Notes: generated from the letters alone by a model not told the origin. DNA of 64,000 nt from Diphasiastrum complanatum (GCA_029204225.1 CM055104.1:38370527-38434526), one strand, 5' to 3'. Shown: positions 50,324 through 63,998, counted from the stretch's first letter. Translations and numbers: made by a program.

Positions 50324-50582
50324 TCGCATATCAGCGTGCAAGTTCTATTCACTATTGTGTAGCGAAATCAGCTTCTGATTTTTATGTCTCTCCTATTCTC
50401 TATTTTTGCACTGCATAGGTACATTGTTATATATTCTTTTCTTATATCTTCTTGTAAGTTTTCTTGTAAAATTAATGGTTGCGTTTAAGCACCAGATTAG
50501 TTGCAGTTGTCTGCATCCTTTTGAATAGACTATACTTGTAGCCGTCTTTCTGTGAGATCAGATCGTCCCACGTGGAAGTCCT

Positions 50583-50816
50583 TTGGGCCTGAAGGAAAAT
50601 GAAGTCATTTCTCAACACAAGAAAGGTGGAGCTGCGAGAGCCAAGAAACCACTGAAACTCATTCACAGTGACTTGAGCGGCCCATTGAAGACCATGTCGA
50701 TAGGGGGAGCCTATTATTTTATGACTATCATACATGATTACTCGATATATTTCTTGAAGAAGAAATTTGATGCTTTTGCTCACTATTTTTTTTTTAGTTT
50801 TTGGCATTATCTATGA
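50583..50816 (+). pseudogene. Copia integrase fragment on the plus strand
   Basis: A short frame with ARAKKPLKLIHSDLSGP, GGAYYFMTIIHDYS and YFLKKKFDAF, the start of a Copia integrase core. One catalytic-region Asp is replaced (IIHDYS versus the usual FIDDYS). It ends in a poly-T stretch. No LTR or other domains are nearby. Confidence 0.75.
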
Positions 50817-50819
50817 AAT

Positions 50820-53132
50820 GAACTTAGATTGTTATCTCATGTTTACCACCATCTAGGTCAATAGACAAATCTACAATAAGTCATGAGAGATACAAGCAAA
50901 AACTAAAAAACCATCATAACCTGGCTAATATCTACTGCATAAAACCTTGGAAAATGTCGATAATGATGGATCTTTGTGACATGCAAGTGAAAATGCTAAG
51001 AGGACACCTACTTGGAAGCTTGTTCTCCACTAGGAAGAGAAAACGGATCAATCTCTACCAAAGAATCGGTGAAAAGCCTCACAACTCCAAGCCCTTCGAT
51101 CTTTGTTAGCCTTGCTCTTGTAGCACTATAAGGGAAAGAACATAAAGATCCTACTTACAGGACAAACACAATTCTTCATAACATTCATAATGATCAACCT
51201 TACGAAGACCCCATTGTATATTAGATCTGTACATGAGAATGTATCATATTAAGAGAATTTAATTTCACTAAAGTATTTTCATTGGAATTTTTCTTTGAAA
51301 TGTCTATTTAGTAACCTAGAAAGGTTTTCTTGTTCTTTGTTGAATTTTTAACTAAAAGAATTAACCAATGAGAAGCCATCGATCAATCTCTAGTAGCATC
51401 ACCTCCGAGCCATAGGATAGAATGTAGGTGTAGAGAGAGAAAATTGGTAATGAAAACCACAAACTAGATGGTAGTAGGGCGAGTTCCATATATAGCCTCA
51501 ACTTTTCTTGTGCATGCCCCCCATGCAAACCAAGAATATTTTGAAAAGTGCTTTTCATTATGATTGATACTCCACACGTGCCAATGGTTGTCCTAACCCA
51601 TGCACTAGCTCCACATATGTGATCGGACAAGGTTATTAAATACATTTATGGCCTAGGTCAAAATAACGAGGAGTAACCAATTATCTCATGTATTGGAGTA
51701 CTATGCATCCAAGTCTAGGATTATGATGGTTCCTATATGCAGGACGTTCACATAGCAAAACCCAAGTGATTTACTTGCTCTACCCTGTCCACTTGACAAG
51801 GAATGAAACATGGGATGTACTCTCTTACATCTCATTGGAGTCTTGGCTCATCTAGTGCCTTTAAGTCAATTCACCAAGCCTATCCTTACTAGGGTTCCCT
51901 TTAGAATGGTGTATCTGGCATGAACTCTCTATATTATCTTCAACATACATCCATTCATGGTGTACACTAAGTAGATGCATGACGAAAAAGCTATAGGTGA
52001 AGCTAATTCTTCCACATGATTGTTCATAAACATTAGCAACGTGGATCTCATCGAGTATCTTGGGTCTCCATCCTAGGATTATTATCTACTCATAGTACTC
52101 TTATCATACCTTATACAAGATAGTGCATCAGCTAACCCATTGTCTTCCTTTACTATTGGTTCATCTTGATGATGTCTATGTTCATCTAGGACAACACTAT
52201 GATTGTATTCTTTGGCCATGATGTCCAACTATATATACTAGTATAAGTGTATATTGACTACTTGCTATGACTTTTTTTGTTCTACAAGTGTCATCGTTGC
52301 TTCTTGTTATGTCTATCATATTAACTATGACATCGTATCTCTTGTTGTCATGTTATAATCGCCTATCTCTTTATAATTTGGTGATTCACTATGATGATAA
52401 TCTATAATCATCTTTCTATACTAGCCATGAGCATTAGTTGGTGCCATATATCTAAAAAATTGTAGTTTGAGCTATTTTTATTGGTTTGTTAATTGAATTG
52501 AGCTTCTAAAGCCTAATGCTTTTCACAATTTTTTATTTTTTGAAAATAAAAAATAGGTCCAGAATGAATAGTAATGTCTTGAATTTACAAAGTACAATAT
52601 GAGTTTTGAAATTTTCTGGATGACTGTTTTTTATATATAAAGTACATTATAAACATCATGAATAGTGCATCAAACCAATGACAAAGTCACTTACATTACA
52701 ATTAACAAAAATAGAACTAATTACAAGTTGTAATGGCATATCATTTTGGTATGAAGTTATGTTCATAACTTCTATAGAGCTGATGACATCGATATGGATG
52801 TTCACATGTCCAACAATATATATGTATGTTCACAGTGATAGGTTTAGTTGCAGCTTCATTTTTATTTTAGATTTATCTAGCTTCAAATTTGTTAAGTAGA
52901 CACTATTGGCATATGCAACAACAAGTTTGGCTACTATTAGCCAACATTCTTATTAATTGCATATTTCATGGACTCCCCTTGTATGACCCACACCATTTTC
53001 TCTCATTGTGACATGCAGCTATCTACTACTCTTCTAAGCTTTAATCAGTTCTTATGATTCGCTTGGAGTACACCACCATTCTTCAATACTATTCCATGGT
53101 GTACACTATATATCTGGCCACAAGAAAGACAA
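50820..53132. other. Unassigned intergenic DNA
   Basis: AT-rich; no domain, LTR or RNA gene recognised. Confidence 0.45.
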
Positions 53133-54795
53133 CTTTCAACGCTAAATGTCAGTTGTTATCCATGTACAAAATACGTTAAGCTCAACTAATCAGCTTGCAA
53201 TGTAAAATAATGTTTTTTTGTAGTCCAATCTTCCCTTACTATCAATTATTACACATGATCAGCCAAACCATACTGGTATTGTATCAGGGCATCCGCCATA
53301 CTGATCAGTTTGCTGGTTTTTGGTCCGTATCGTTAATTAATACGACAATACGCATTTGAAAGCAAGCCATATAAACAAACATAGAAAAATGTGAGTGTGT
53401 AAGCAATTTGAACCAATTCATGAGTTTTGCAGCAAATCCATGCCATCCCATCACTCTTGTCTGACAATGTATAGTGCTCATGACTTCTTGAGCAAATCCA
53501 TGCTATGCAAGAGTCTGCAAACTAACTTATCGTTCTTAAGATATTAAGCCATAATAATGATTTAGTCACTACCCAAGAAACTGTAAGTGCAAAGTGTGAA
53601 AGTAGGAATTTGCGAATGCACACTCATACTAAGACTGGGGCAATCCTATGCCATTCCGACCTTATGAATGTATATGTTTTTAGCACAAATCCATATACTT
53701 AAAAGAACTTACAACAAGTATGCAAATCCTTGTTTAGAAAATCATCAAAAGACTGTTAAAAGCTATAGAGTTATCATCATTCCTATAGTAAGCACTGATA
53801 TGTTAGCAATAATTGCGTGAAACGGAGATGCATTTATCGTACTACGATTACAAGTCATACTACTTTTTTTTCGCATATTTTTATCAAACGTCGTCGTTTA
53901 CTTACTCCATCACCCTGCATTTTGAGCCTTATCAATTGAAAAAATGTAAAATTCATGGATTGACCTTCCGTATCCATTTCTAAGAATAGTCATTGCGTGG
54001 TTACACGTATACGAGAAGTCCAATTAGTCTATAATAGATTCCAAATGGGTTTACGGTCTTCTTCATACAGAGTAATCTAGAGCATAGATGTTATGAGTGT
54101 CATACGTACCTTATATTTGCTGTCAACTAGAGTATACCTAAACCCTTCATGCACTATATGTTGTAAAACTATATGAGACAAAGATAGTAGTGAGTATTAT
54201 CACCTGTCCATTTCTGTAGAGAGTTCTTTACTGATCACAAGACATGTACACACGTATAGCATTCTTTTAGCATCATTTCTACCATTAACCATCTCTAGAG
54301 TGTGGCTATGGTATCTCCATAGAAAAATTACATATAAGATTGTGAGGAATTAGTGAGTATATCACTTTCATAAAAGCGAGCAATGGTATCTATTATGATC
54401 AACAACGCTGAACAACACTTTTTGCCCACATAAGTCAATGCTGGCAGCGCTATCAATCTCTCCCGGGGTCGGGCAGTAGTATTCATCACAAAGACAGAAG
54501 TTGTAACAACCATTTTTAGCTGTTTATTAGCGTTACCATATGCCTACGTTGCTATTAATGCGCATCATATATGTTTTCACAAAATCAGCCAGCACTGGCT
54601 TCTACCAACAGTGTGCTTGAAACACGAATTCAATGCAATCATAGATGCCATAATGGGTGCTTAAACCTCTTGCATGCAATCAAAACTTTCAGATATATAA
54701 CAATGATGCCAAGGATTGCAATCGAATCTATCATTTCCATTGCTATCAAAGTGTTCATAGCAAAAGTAAATCATTGTGAAGGAGACTTACCAGAG
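53133..54795 (+). repeat. Left arm of member 3
   Basis: Reverse complement of 55,778-57,515. Contains subterminal 'gcaaatccatgccat'-like motifs at about 53,432, 53,494 and 53,640. Confidence 0.85.
54639..54758 (-). other. 39-codon open frame in the left arm
   Basis: Starts ATG (MNTLIAMEMIDSIAILGIIV), hydrophobic in the middle and ending KHPLWHL. The same frame, same length and same start and stop occur in the right arm at 55,808-55,927, with eight base differences. It lies downstream of the TATAAAAAG site. Coding status is unproven. Confidence 0.25.
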
Positions 54796-54925
54796 TATTT
54801 TGGAGTTAGCTTTTTTATTGTCATAACGTAAGCATCCACACAGCAACCTTTGGTATGCCAGAGAGAGAAGTAGAAGAAGAGAATAGAGGAGAGAGGGCGT
54901 GGAGAAGGTCTGAACCCCATTCTCT

Positions 54926-54934
54926 CTTTTTATA
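54926..54934 (-). promoter_or_regulatory. TATA-box-like site in member 3
   Basis: Minus strand TATAAAAAG followed by a CT-rich leader, matching the site at 4,864-4,872 in member 1. Confidence 0.35.
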
Positions 54935-55130
54935 GATACAACTAATTAAAAAGAGTGTGCAAGAAGCAAAGAATCGTGTTTGTAGGATATTACTCTGACG
55001 ATCTTGACCATTGACGTGGCATTCAATGCATTTGGTGGTTTTCAAATTTCCCTCCAAAAGTCACAAAGGACCATATAACTGAGTACTAAGAACCAAGTGT
55101 AAAATAAAGAAGTTGGGTAGCATTCATGCG

Positions 55131-55299
<169 letters not shown>

Positions 55300-55777
55300 T
55301 GGACTTTTGGGAGATATAGAGCCACACACACCTTGGACTTTTGGGATGTGCCTTAATCTCTTAAAGGACGTAGGACTGGAGTTATCGACATGTCTAGGTG
55401 CCACACGTCACCATCCTAGGTGGTCACGTGTTGCCGGTAGGACCGTGCTTGATGGGACCCATTGTGCTATGCCTATATAGTGGTGGGGTTTCCCTCTTTC
55501 CATTCATTCAGTCTACCCGGGAGTTGGTGGATGGAGAGCACGTGCATTAGCCAGGATGTATCTCCAGGCCAGGAGATGTGTGCTAGGGAGAGCCGAGTGC
55601 GATGGCTGGTGGTATGGGATGCCAGTTATCATAGGAGGCTTGACCGGGCATGATTGTGTTGATTGCTCCAGGGCATGGGGGTGGGTCAGTTGTGACCCTA
55701 CGGTTGGGCGGTTACGGTGCTCGTCACTGGTATGGGGTGTGCAGAACCTTCAAGGCAATCGATGATCCTAGGGAGTT

Positions 55778-57515
55778 GTAACACCTTCACAATAGTTTAC
55801 TTTTGCTATGAACACTTTGATAGCAATGGAAATGATAGATTCGATTGCAATCCTTGGCATTGTTGTTATATCTCTAAAAGTTCTGATTGCATGCAAGAGG
55901 TTTAATTGTCCATTATGGCATCTATGATTGCATTGAATACGTGTTTCAAGCACACCGTTGGTAGAAGCCAATGTTGGCTGATTTTGTAGAAACATATATG
56001 ATGCGCATTGACAACAACGTAGGCATATGGTAGCACTAATAAATAGCTGGAAATCGTTGATACAACTTCCGTCTTTGTGATGAATACTATTGAGCGACCC
56101 GAGAGAGGTTGATAGCGTTACTAGCGCTGACTTATGTGGGCAAAAAGTGTTGTTCAACGCTGATGATCATAATAGATACCATTGCTCGCTTTTATGACAG
56201 AGATATACTCACTAATTCTTCACAATCTTATGTGTAATTTTGCTATGGAGATACCGTAGCCAAATTCTAGAGATGGTTAATGGTAGAAATAATGCTAAAA
56301 GAATGCCGTATGTGTGTACATGTCTTGTGATCAATAAAGAACTCTGTACGGAAATGGACAGGTCATAATACTCACTACTATCTCTATCTCATACAGTTTT
56401 ACGACATATAGTGCACGAAGGGTTTAGGTATACTTCAGTTCACAACAAATATAAGGTAAGTATGACACTCATAACATCTATGCTCCACATTACTCTGTAT
56501 GAAGAACACCGTAAACCCATTTGGAAGCTACTATAAACTAATTGGACTTCTCGTATACGTGTAACCATGCAATGACTATTCTTAGATATGGATACAGAAG
56601 GTCAATCTTCTCAACTGCAAACTGCAAACATGATCGCCTCACAAGAATCGGTTTCATCTACCATTCAGGTCAGTGACGTATGAATTTTATGTTTTTCAAT
56701 TGATAAGGCTCAAAATGCAGGGTGTCGGAGTAAGTAAACGACTACGTTTGATAAAAATACTCAAAAAAAAGTAGTATGACTTGTAATCATAGTATGATAA
56801 ATGCGTCTCCGTTTCATGCAAATAATGCTAACATATCAATGCTTACTATAGGAATGATGATAACCCTATAGCTTTTAACAATCTTTTGACGATTTTCTAA
56901 ACAAGGATTTGCATACTTGTTGTAATTTCTTTTAATTAAGTACATGGATTTGTGCTAAGAACGTATACATTCATAAGGTCAGAATGGCATAGAATTGCCC
57001 CGGTCTTAGTATGAGTGTGCATTCACAAATTCCTACTTTCACACTTTGCACTTACAGAGTCTTGGATAATGACTAAATCATTATTATGGCTTAGAATCTT
57101 TAGAACGATAAGTTGTTTTGTGGACTCTTGCGTAGCATGGATATGCTCAAGAAGTCACAAGCATCGTACATTGTCTATCTACACACAAGAGTGATGGGAT
57201 GGCATGGAATTGTCGCAATACTCATGTACTGGTCCAAACTGCTTACACGCTCACATTTTGCTATGTTTGTTTATATGGCTTGCTTTCAAATGTGTATTGT
57301 CGCATTAATTAACGATATGTACCAAAAATCAGCAAACTGATCAATATGGCGGATGTGTAATAATATATACGATACCAATATGGTTTGGCTGATTATGTGT
57401 AATAACTGATAGTAAGGGAAGATTGGACTGCAAAAAAATATTATTTTATATTGCAAGCTGATTAGTTGAGCTTAACATATTTAGTACATGGATAACAACT
57501 GACATTCAACGTTGA
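55778..57515 (-). repeat. Right arm of member 3
   Basis: Reverse complement of 53,133-54,795. Confidence 0.85.
55808..55927 (+). other. 39-codon open frame in the right arm
   Basis: Counterpart of 54,758-54,639. Encodes MNTLIAMEMIDSIAILGIVV and ends NCPLWHL. Confidence 0.25.
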
Positions 57516-57711
57516 CACCATTCTTCCTCACTATGCTAACTTGTGCGGTTTTGTGTGGTGGGATGGTGGCAGGTACCAACTGGATGTCTTGAAATATGTT
57601 TTGCTTTATGGTGTTTTTTTTAGTATTGTATACTTTTTAGCTATGTTTTACCTTGTTGGTCTACGAATAAAGGGTTTTGGCCTTGACTTGTCAAGAGGAG
57701 CTTTGTTCTGT

Positions 57712-57838
<127 letters not shown>

Positions 57839-57868
57839 ATCTCTGTGTGCTTAGACACGAACTGTTTC

Positions 57869-57880
57869 GCTCTGATACCA
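57869..57880 (-). promoter_or_regulatory. Primer-binding site downstream of the Copia D LTR
   Basis: Minus strand TGGTATCAGAGC, one base after the LTR end. Confidence 0.8.
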
Positions 57881-57881
57881 C

Positions 57882-58848
57882 TGATGAAGAATTTTACAGA
57901 AACAAACTCAGATGGAATTTGATTCTATCCTCGGGTCTATTGCCCTCTGTGATAGGATCTACAATTCTCCAAGGTGAGGACAGACGCTGCTGACCTACGT
58001 TTAATTTACTTATGCATTCAACAAGGTAAAACCAATGTGCGAGAATAAGATTGAACCAGCTGACTACAAACATAGAATTATTAGACAATAAATCATTCAA
58101 TCATATTCAAGACAAGAAACTCATCTGCATAAACATCTACTGTATTATCAAAGAATTCCTTAAGCGATGTTGTGACAGACCACACAACACGTTGGCGCGA
58201 AAGAAACTTTGTCTTTCGTGATGCCTGCACATGCATCTCCACATCTAGAAGAGCCCTATCTATCATAATTTAACTCACAGTAACGGTCTCACATGTTATT
58301 GGCTATCCTAACTCCTCCGCATAATCCTCTACTAAATGGGGTGTATACTCTTCCAAAGATCTAATGGATTACAAGGGGTGTCATAAAACAGTGGTTGTGA
58401 GCGCAGTGGAGGCTCGGTTGCTCAAAGCGTAGGCGTGTAGGAATGGAAACGCAACAGTTAGCAGTAGAAATATTCAAGTAGAAGAATTTGTACAGTTTGC
58501 GCAAATGAACGATGCAGTAGTGAGACAAAATTGCACTTTGATAAAATATCAACGGTTTTAAGGCATTCTGGGTTTAGTGTCACATTTTTTGCAAAGAGGC
58601 GAAAAAGACAAAGGTGGTCCAGAAATGGTTTTTAAGTCATTCTGGCTAGTGTGTTGCTTTTTTCCTGTGAAGGCACAAAAAAGGGCGAGGAAGGCAAAAA
58701 GCAAAGGTGCCTTACATCGTTTTAAGGCATAAATGAAAAAACTTTGAAGGGAGAAAAATGTGAAGGTCCAAAATCATATTGTTAGTCTTCTGTTTTCCAG
58801 ATGTTCATTACTTAACAATTTCTAAGATTGAGCATAAGAAATCTAACA
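57882..58848 (-). mobile_element. LTR of Copia D (967 bp), flanked by both polypurine tract and primer site
   Basis: The minus strand starts TGTTAGATTTC and ends CTTCATCA. On its upstream side is the polypurine tract AAGGGAGAG that ends Copia D pol. On its downstream side is a primer-binding site. So the one LTR serves as 3' LTR for D and as 5' LTR for a lost second element. Confidence 0.75.
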
Positions 58849-59199
58849 CTCTCCCTTAATGAGGATCTTGAAAAACGTTGATGTTCAGATTTAACATATC
58901 GTTAAATCTGAGATGTTGCTCTTTTGATAGAGCCTTTGTGAAGTAATCTGTTGCCAATAGTTTGTTCTACAGAAAACCAGTTCTACTTCCTTGTTGTGTA
59001 CTTTCTCTCTAAGGTAATGATACCTGATTTCTATATGTTTGCTTCGAGAGTGAAATCTCAGATTGAGAGAAAGTGCTATTGTGCTTTGATTGTCACAATA
59101 GATTGTTGTATGAAGCGGTTGTGCAAGGTTTAGGTCTGCGAGAGGTTTCCTTAACCAAATTGCCTCTTTAGTTGCATTTGTGGTAGTTATGTATTCAGA

Positions 59200-61000
59200 T
59201 TCTGTTGATGATAATGCAACTGAGGTATGCTTCCGGTTGTTCTATGAGATTGGGCCTTGGTTGTATAAAAATACAAATCCAGAAGTTGATTTTCTGGTGT
59301 CGACATTTCCTGCCCAATCCACATCTGTGTAGACTTCAAGGATGTTGGCAGTTTGGTTGTCTCCGTAGTAGATGCTGAGAGTTTTCGTTGCTTGGATGTA
59401 CTTCATGACCTTTGTTAGCGCTTTCCGATGAACTACGCCTAGATTTGACAAAAATTGGTTGAGTGTACTGATCAAATATGCAAGGTCTGGTCACGTGCAG
59501 ATCATTGCGTACGTCAGTGAGCTGATGATGGATTGAAATGGGTAGTGCTTCATTTTCTCCTTTTCTACCTCAGTTTGAGGAGACTCTTCCTTTGATAGCT
59601 TTAGTCCAATGTCGAGTGGAAAGAAACCGGGTTTGCGGTTGGCCATTCCATACTTTTTCAACACGTTGTTGAGATACCGTTGCTGACTGATAAAGATCAG
59701 TCCGCTGGGTCGATCTTGTTGAATTTGGATTTCGAGGCAATAGTGGGCACTGGACCCTATCAACAGTCACCTTGTATTCTTGGGCCAGCATGCATTTTGT
59801 ATCCTTCATCAGATTCAGATTATTACTGAATAAGAGTGTATCATCAACATAGAGAGTGATGATGAAGAAGTATTCTGATACAGATTTGATATAAACATTC
59901 GAGTCTGCTGCGTTGGAATAAAATCATTCTCTATCATAAATGCGTTGATCTTCTAGAACCAAGCTCCAGGTGACTATTTCAGTCCGTAGAGCGCCTTGTG
60001 AATTCTGCATACAAGGTGTTGTTGTTTGCCGTTGAGTTCGTATCCCTCTGGCTGTGTCATATAGATTTTCTCTTCGATGGTTCCATTGAGGAAAGCAGTC
60101 TGGACATTCATCTGATGGACTTTGAGATCTGCTGCAGCTGCAAAGGAGAGGAGTAGGCGGAATCGAAGCATGTTTGACGACTAGGCTGAATATTCCAAGT
60201 GATTTCTTGGCTCTTGTAGTTGTAATGTTGGTAACCTAATCACCATCTTTAGTTTTACCATCAATCTCAGGCTCCCATAGTTCAAGTGGCTTAATCTTCT
60301 GTGTCACAACTCAGATTGTGATGCTGTTGAGGTGGCTAGATCATATTGTCCTAATTTTGCAGCATCTAATTTGTAAAGGCCATAGTTACTATCTTTATAC
60401 CCTTTCGTCAGCACTTTGTAATTGTGGTCCATATCCTTTATTAGACATCCATCCTTGACAAATTCAACTTTCAAATGTTGATTTGCCATCACACCAGCAA
60501 AAAAGCAAACTCTTTTTGAGTCCATGAACATAAATGACATTTGGAATATTCTTGATCTTACCATCGAGAAACTGGACATATAAATTATCGACATCTTGGA
60601 TTTGGCATTCCTCCTTATTGGCCTGTATGACCTTGTCCCCATCATGGATTGGCGAGAAGTTCTCAAACCAATCACGTTTCCCGATCATATGCCTCATGGT
60701 GTCTGAATCTGTAAATCACCTGACACCTTTGATGACGACTATCCCTCGTCCTCATCATCCTTGCCCTTCTTTGGAATTTTCTTCCAACCTTTTTGCTTGT
60801 TTTTGGCTAGCAATACTTGATCCTCTTGTGGAGTTTGCCTTGACTTCACTACCTTTGGAAGCCCCATCATGGTTTGCTTGCATCGCCCAAAATTGCCTCA
60901 TTGATGTTGGCCACCTCCAAATTGTGTGAAACAACACCTATAGGCAATAAAGAGTATGTCGTGACCAACCGTCATGTCAGAAGTAAAAAATAATGACCTG
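59200..61000 (-). pseudogene. Copia family D: degraded gag-pol
   Basis: Minus-strand Copia relic. From 60,937 there is gag linker sequence without a clear zinc knuckle, then a protease region with DSDTMRHM (about 60,700; family DSGA), PNVIYVHGLKKSLL, and pre-integrase linker. The integrase is missing. RT starts at about 60,150 (VHQMNVQTAFLNGTIEEKIY, ALYGLK) and breaks. RT end and RNase H follow with LEIQIQQD, QRYLNNVLKKYGM, a stop in ICT-stop-PDLAY (59,491), then VYTDVDWAGNVDTRKSTSG. It ends at the polypurine tract beside 58,849. No 5' LTR was found to the right. Confidence 0.8.
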
Positions 61001-61715
61001 CAATTTTTGGCTTACCAGGCCACCTGCCGCTTCGCCACCAAATTGGATGTCAAGATGCCTTTGCTTTCCGAAATGCTCCTCGCCATGAACTTGCAACTTC
61101 GTGCCAAATAGAATGGTGAAATTGCTTTTGACGTTCTCCAAACACTTTCTTCATGAAAATCACTATGTTTTGTCACACTGTATTTGCAAGTACAATTAGG
61201 GTGCCCTTTTTTTGGAGGCTATAGCCCTTCATTTGTCCAAAATAGGCTAAAGGAGGTGAAAATAAGGACTTTTCTTGTTTTTAGCTATTTCTTCTTCACG
61301 AAATAACTTCAAACTTCAAATTCTTTGGGACCCAACTCCTATTTCATTCCGAATTTTTTTAATGAAGTTGAAGTGACTTATGCACTTCGGGCTTTTTCAA
61401 GTGAAGTTCATAATGGATTTAAGAATATCCAATGGCTATCGAATATCCGATGGCTCTTATTCCTTCAATCTCTACCATCAATCTGGCATGGCCCAGATCC
61501 AATGGTTGCACTCGTTTCTATGCGTTGAAATGACTTCCTACGGTCGTTGGACCTTTGGCATGCTACAAGAAGTGAGAATTAGCCAAAGAATATTTGGATG
61601 AAGCCAATTCATCATTGCCATGAGAGGATCTCCTTGATAATAATTCAATACCACCTTCCTTGATGATCATTCCACCATTCCTTCCATGCTTGCAAAAGAC
61701 CTCTGATTTGGAAGC
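61001..61715. other. Unassigned spacer
   Basis: No recognisable feature. Confidence 0.4.
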
Positions 61716-62475
61716 TCATTCCCTTTGAACATGGCTGCACCATGATGGAAATTTGAGACCTCCATGCCTCATAATGACCATGAAGATTAAGATCACAAGA
61801 TAGGCAAGAAGGTTGATTGCCAAGATTTGGTCTCTAGCTTGACTAGTCCACATACTATGAACTTTTTCCATGATAGATCTCTTGAAATCAACAAATATCT
61901 TGATCTTATTGAGGCTACATATTTGCTCAATGATGTAATTGTCCTTTGTGGATGATTCACTTAATCTCAAGAGAAGTTTACAATTTGCCTCACAAAATGA
62001 AAAAATAAGATTTTTCACACTATGAGGGATTATCTTATACTTGCCCTTACAAGATCTAAAAGCATACATTTGATGACACAACCACTTGCTTTCAAAATGA
62101 TTTGGAAACATATCTAAGACATTAAAGACATGAAATATGTCCATACAAGAGGCATCATACAAGACTAGAATTGCCTCACTTGAACTTTGGGATGTAGAAA
62201 TCTCAATAAAACATAGATGATACATCAAATAATGGAAGATAAACAAAAGTGGATATGTTGGAGTAGATACCACCTGAAAATTTTCCCTCTTTGCCATGAA
62301 TTGTGATACATAGACTCGGCCTTGCCTCTTGAAGATCTCCTTGGAACCATGAGTTGAGAAGACTCCTCCTCATGCCTTGGCAACTCTCCATCATGCACTT
62401 GGATTTTGGTAGATATGAGGATTCTACCATCATCTTCTTGATTGAGAATGAAGAAGTCACATAAAAAAGCACCAT
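61716..62475 (-). other. Unrecognised open frames on the minus strand
   Basis: A 193-codon open frame (62,297-61,716, starting MAKRENFQVV) overlaps a 90-codon frame (62,475-62,203). I recognise no domain. A hydrophobic stretch (LLAYLVILIFMVIM) lies near the C-terminus. In a third frame the segment about 62,270-62,490 reads as charged, protein-like sequence (VHDGELPRHEEESSQL), so the true frame is uncertain. It may be an old retroelement part. Confidence 0.2.
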
Positions 62476-62504
62476 CTTTGTGTTGTACTTTTAGTATCTT
62501 CTTA

Positions 62505-62705
62505 GGTTCTATTATGGCGGTCTCCCATCTAATAGATTTAGGTTGATACTAAAATGCATTGTGTAAGGTGAGTTTGGATAAGATCCACTCAAATCATTGT
62601 TCACTATTGGTTATCTAGATATCTTCTAAGGCGGTCTCCCTACTAGAAGATGTAGCAAATTAGGAATGAATTGCTAAGTTCACTATGGCGGTCTCCCAAC
62701 TAGTG
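62505..62705. repeat. Three copies of a GGCGGTCTCCC phrase
   Basis: 'ggcggtctcccatcta', 'ggcggtctccctacta' and 'ggcggtctcccaacta' occur at about 62,515, 62,632 and 62,685, each followed by AG-rich sequence. Confidence 0.6.
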
Positions 62706-63722
62706 ATTTCCTACTTAAGAAACAAAGCAATACTAATTAACTCCACAAGGGAATGATAAACAAGGTGAGAGAGAGAGAGAGAATAATCCTATAAGCACAT
62801 TCACCATAAAACATAAACCAATGGGAAAGCCTAGTGGGGCTCGAGTACCTACCACAAGGTATTCATTCACCAATGGGAACACAAGTAAGCATAGAATGAT
62901 GACACAAAAAGTGTTTTTTTAAATCAATAACTTGTACAAGTGTTGTTGAAGGCACTCATCCACTTCCATCTATGGCAAAAGTGGTGGGCCTATGCTCTAA
63001 CATGCTTATGGGGACTAAGTCCAAGCTTAATGCTAATTAACTTGTAAGGTTACAATAAACTTAGAACTAAACTTGAACTTAGGAATTAAATCTTAAACTT
63101 AGACTTTCTAAGTTGAACCATTACAAATGGTTGTTTGTAATAATTAAACTTAAAATGGTAAAAGGATTAAGTATAAGATTTTTCCTAAACCTTTACTTGA
63201 ATTTACTTGTGGGCTTACAAAACACATGCCACAATAAATTTCTAAAACTTTAGAGGACCTTGGACCACCCTGCGAAGGTTCTACGAGGGTTCAGACACTC
63301 TACAAGGGTTCAATCCTTGCAGGAAGTGATCTCTCGCAAAACTTGCTCCAGACATTGGATTTTCAAGATCAGACCCTGTAGGCAGGCTAATTTACTACTC
63401 TAATTTCATTTATGCCCCTTGCGAATGTTGGTTTACTGATCTTGATGCTCTGCGAAAACACTCAAATTTGATGATTTCTCCATCAGTAACTCTTGCAGAG
63501 ATTTTTATAGATGCATCTAGGTCAATCTGATGACTGTCAAAGTTTCAAGAGCTAACTCCCAAGGATCTCCAAAAATCATGAAAAAAGTGCTCTTTTTGAG
63601 TGTTTTTTTAAGAAATCTCGAGATTCTCTAATCCTTAACTCCTGTAAAATGGTATTCCATTGCATTCAAGTTGGATCTGACTATATCTAATAGAATATTG
63701 GTAGCTGATCCATCAGCTTAGG
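62706..63722. other. Unassigned spacer
   Basis: No recognised feature. Confidence 0.4.
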
Positions 63723-63998
63723 TGAATTTTGCCTTTATTTTGCCATGTTTTCTTGAGATCGATGTCTCTGATTTGCAAGAATGAAGGCTGATTGATGCAA
63801 TGCCATTCGTGGTGCCCTTTGAGCTACTTGCAATGGTGCGACAGGTACATGTTGACCCATTGAATCCATTGGTGTTGGTTTTGGTTCTGTCTCAATTTGT
63901 GCAACTACTCTGGGAAGGTGTGGTGCTTGATTTATTGCTCTTCTCGCGATTGATCGTCGGATCTCAGATTCATTGTAGGGTCCAAGGTTGTCGTATCT
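63723..63998 (-). other. Open frame running off the right edge
   Basis: An open minus-strand frame of about 90 codons with no start inside the window reads RYDNLGPYNESEIRRSIARR and continues Pro/Gln-rich (PKPTPMDSMGQHVPVAP). Composition resembles a retroelement gag region, but I cannot name it. Confidence 0.3.

Noticed and set aside
54571-54831. An 86-codon open frame in the left arm with a counterpart in the right arm
   Set aside because: It is antisense to the element's apparent promoter and its similarity follows automatically from the inverted repeat. I saw no coding signal beyond that.
61325-61601. Plus-strand open frames of 67 and 73 codons
   Set aside because: No motif, overlapping frames and no splice or promoter context.
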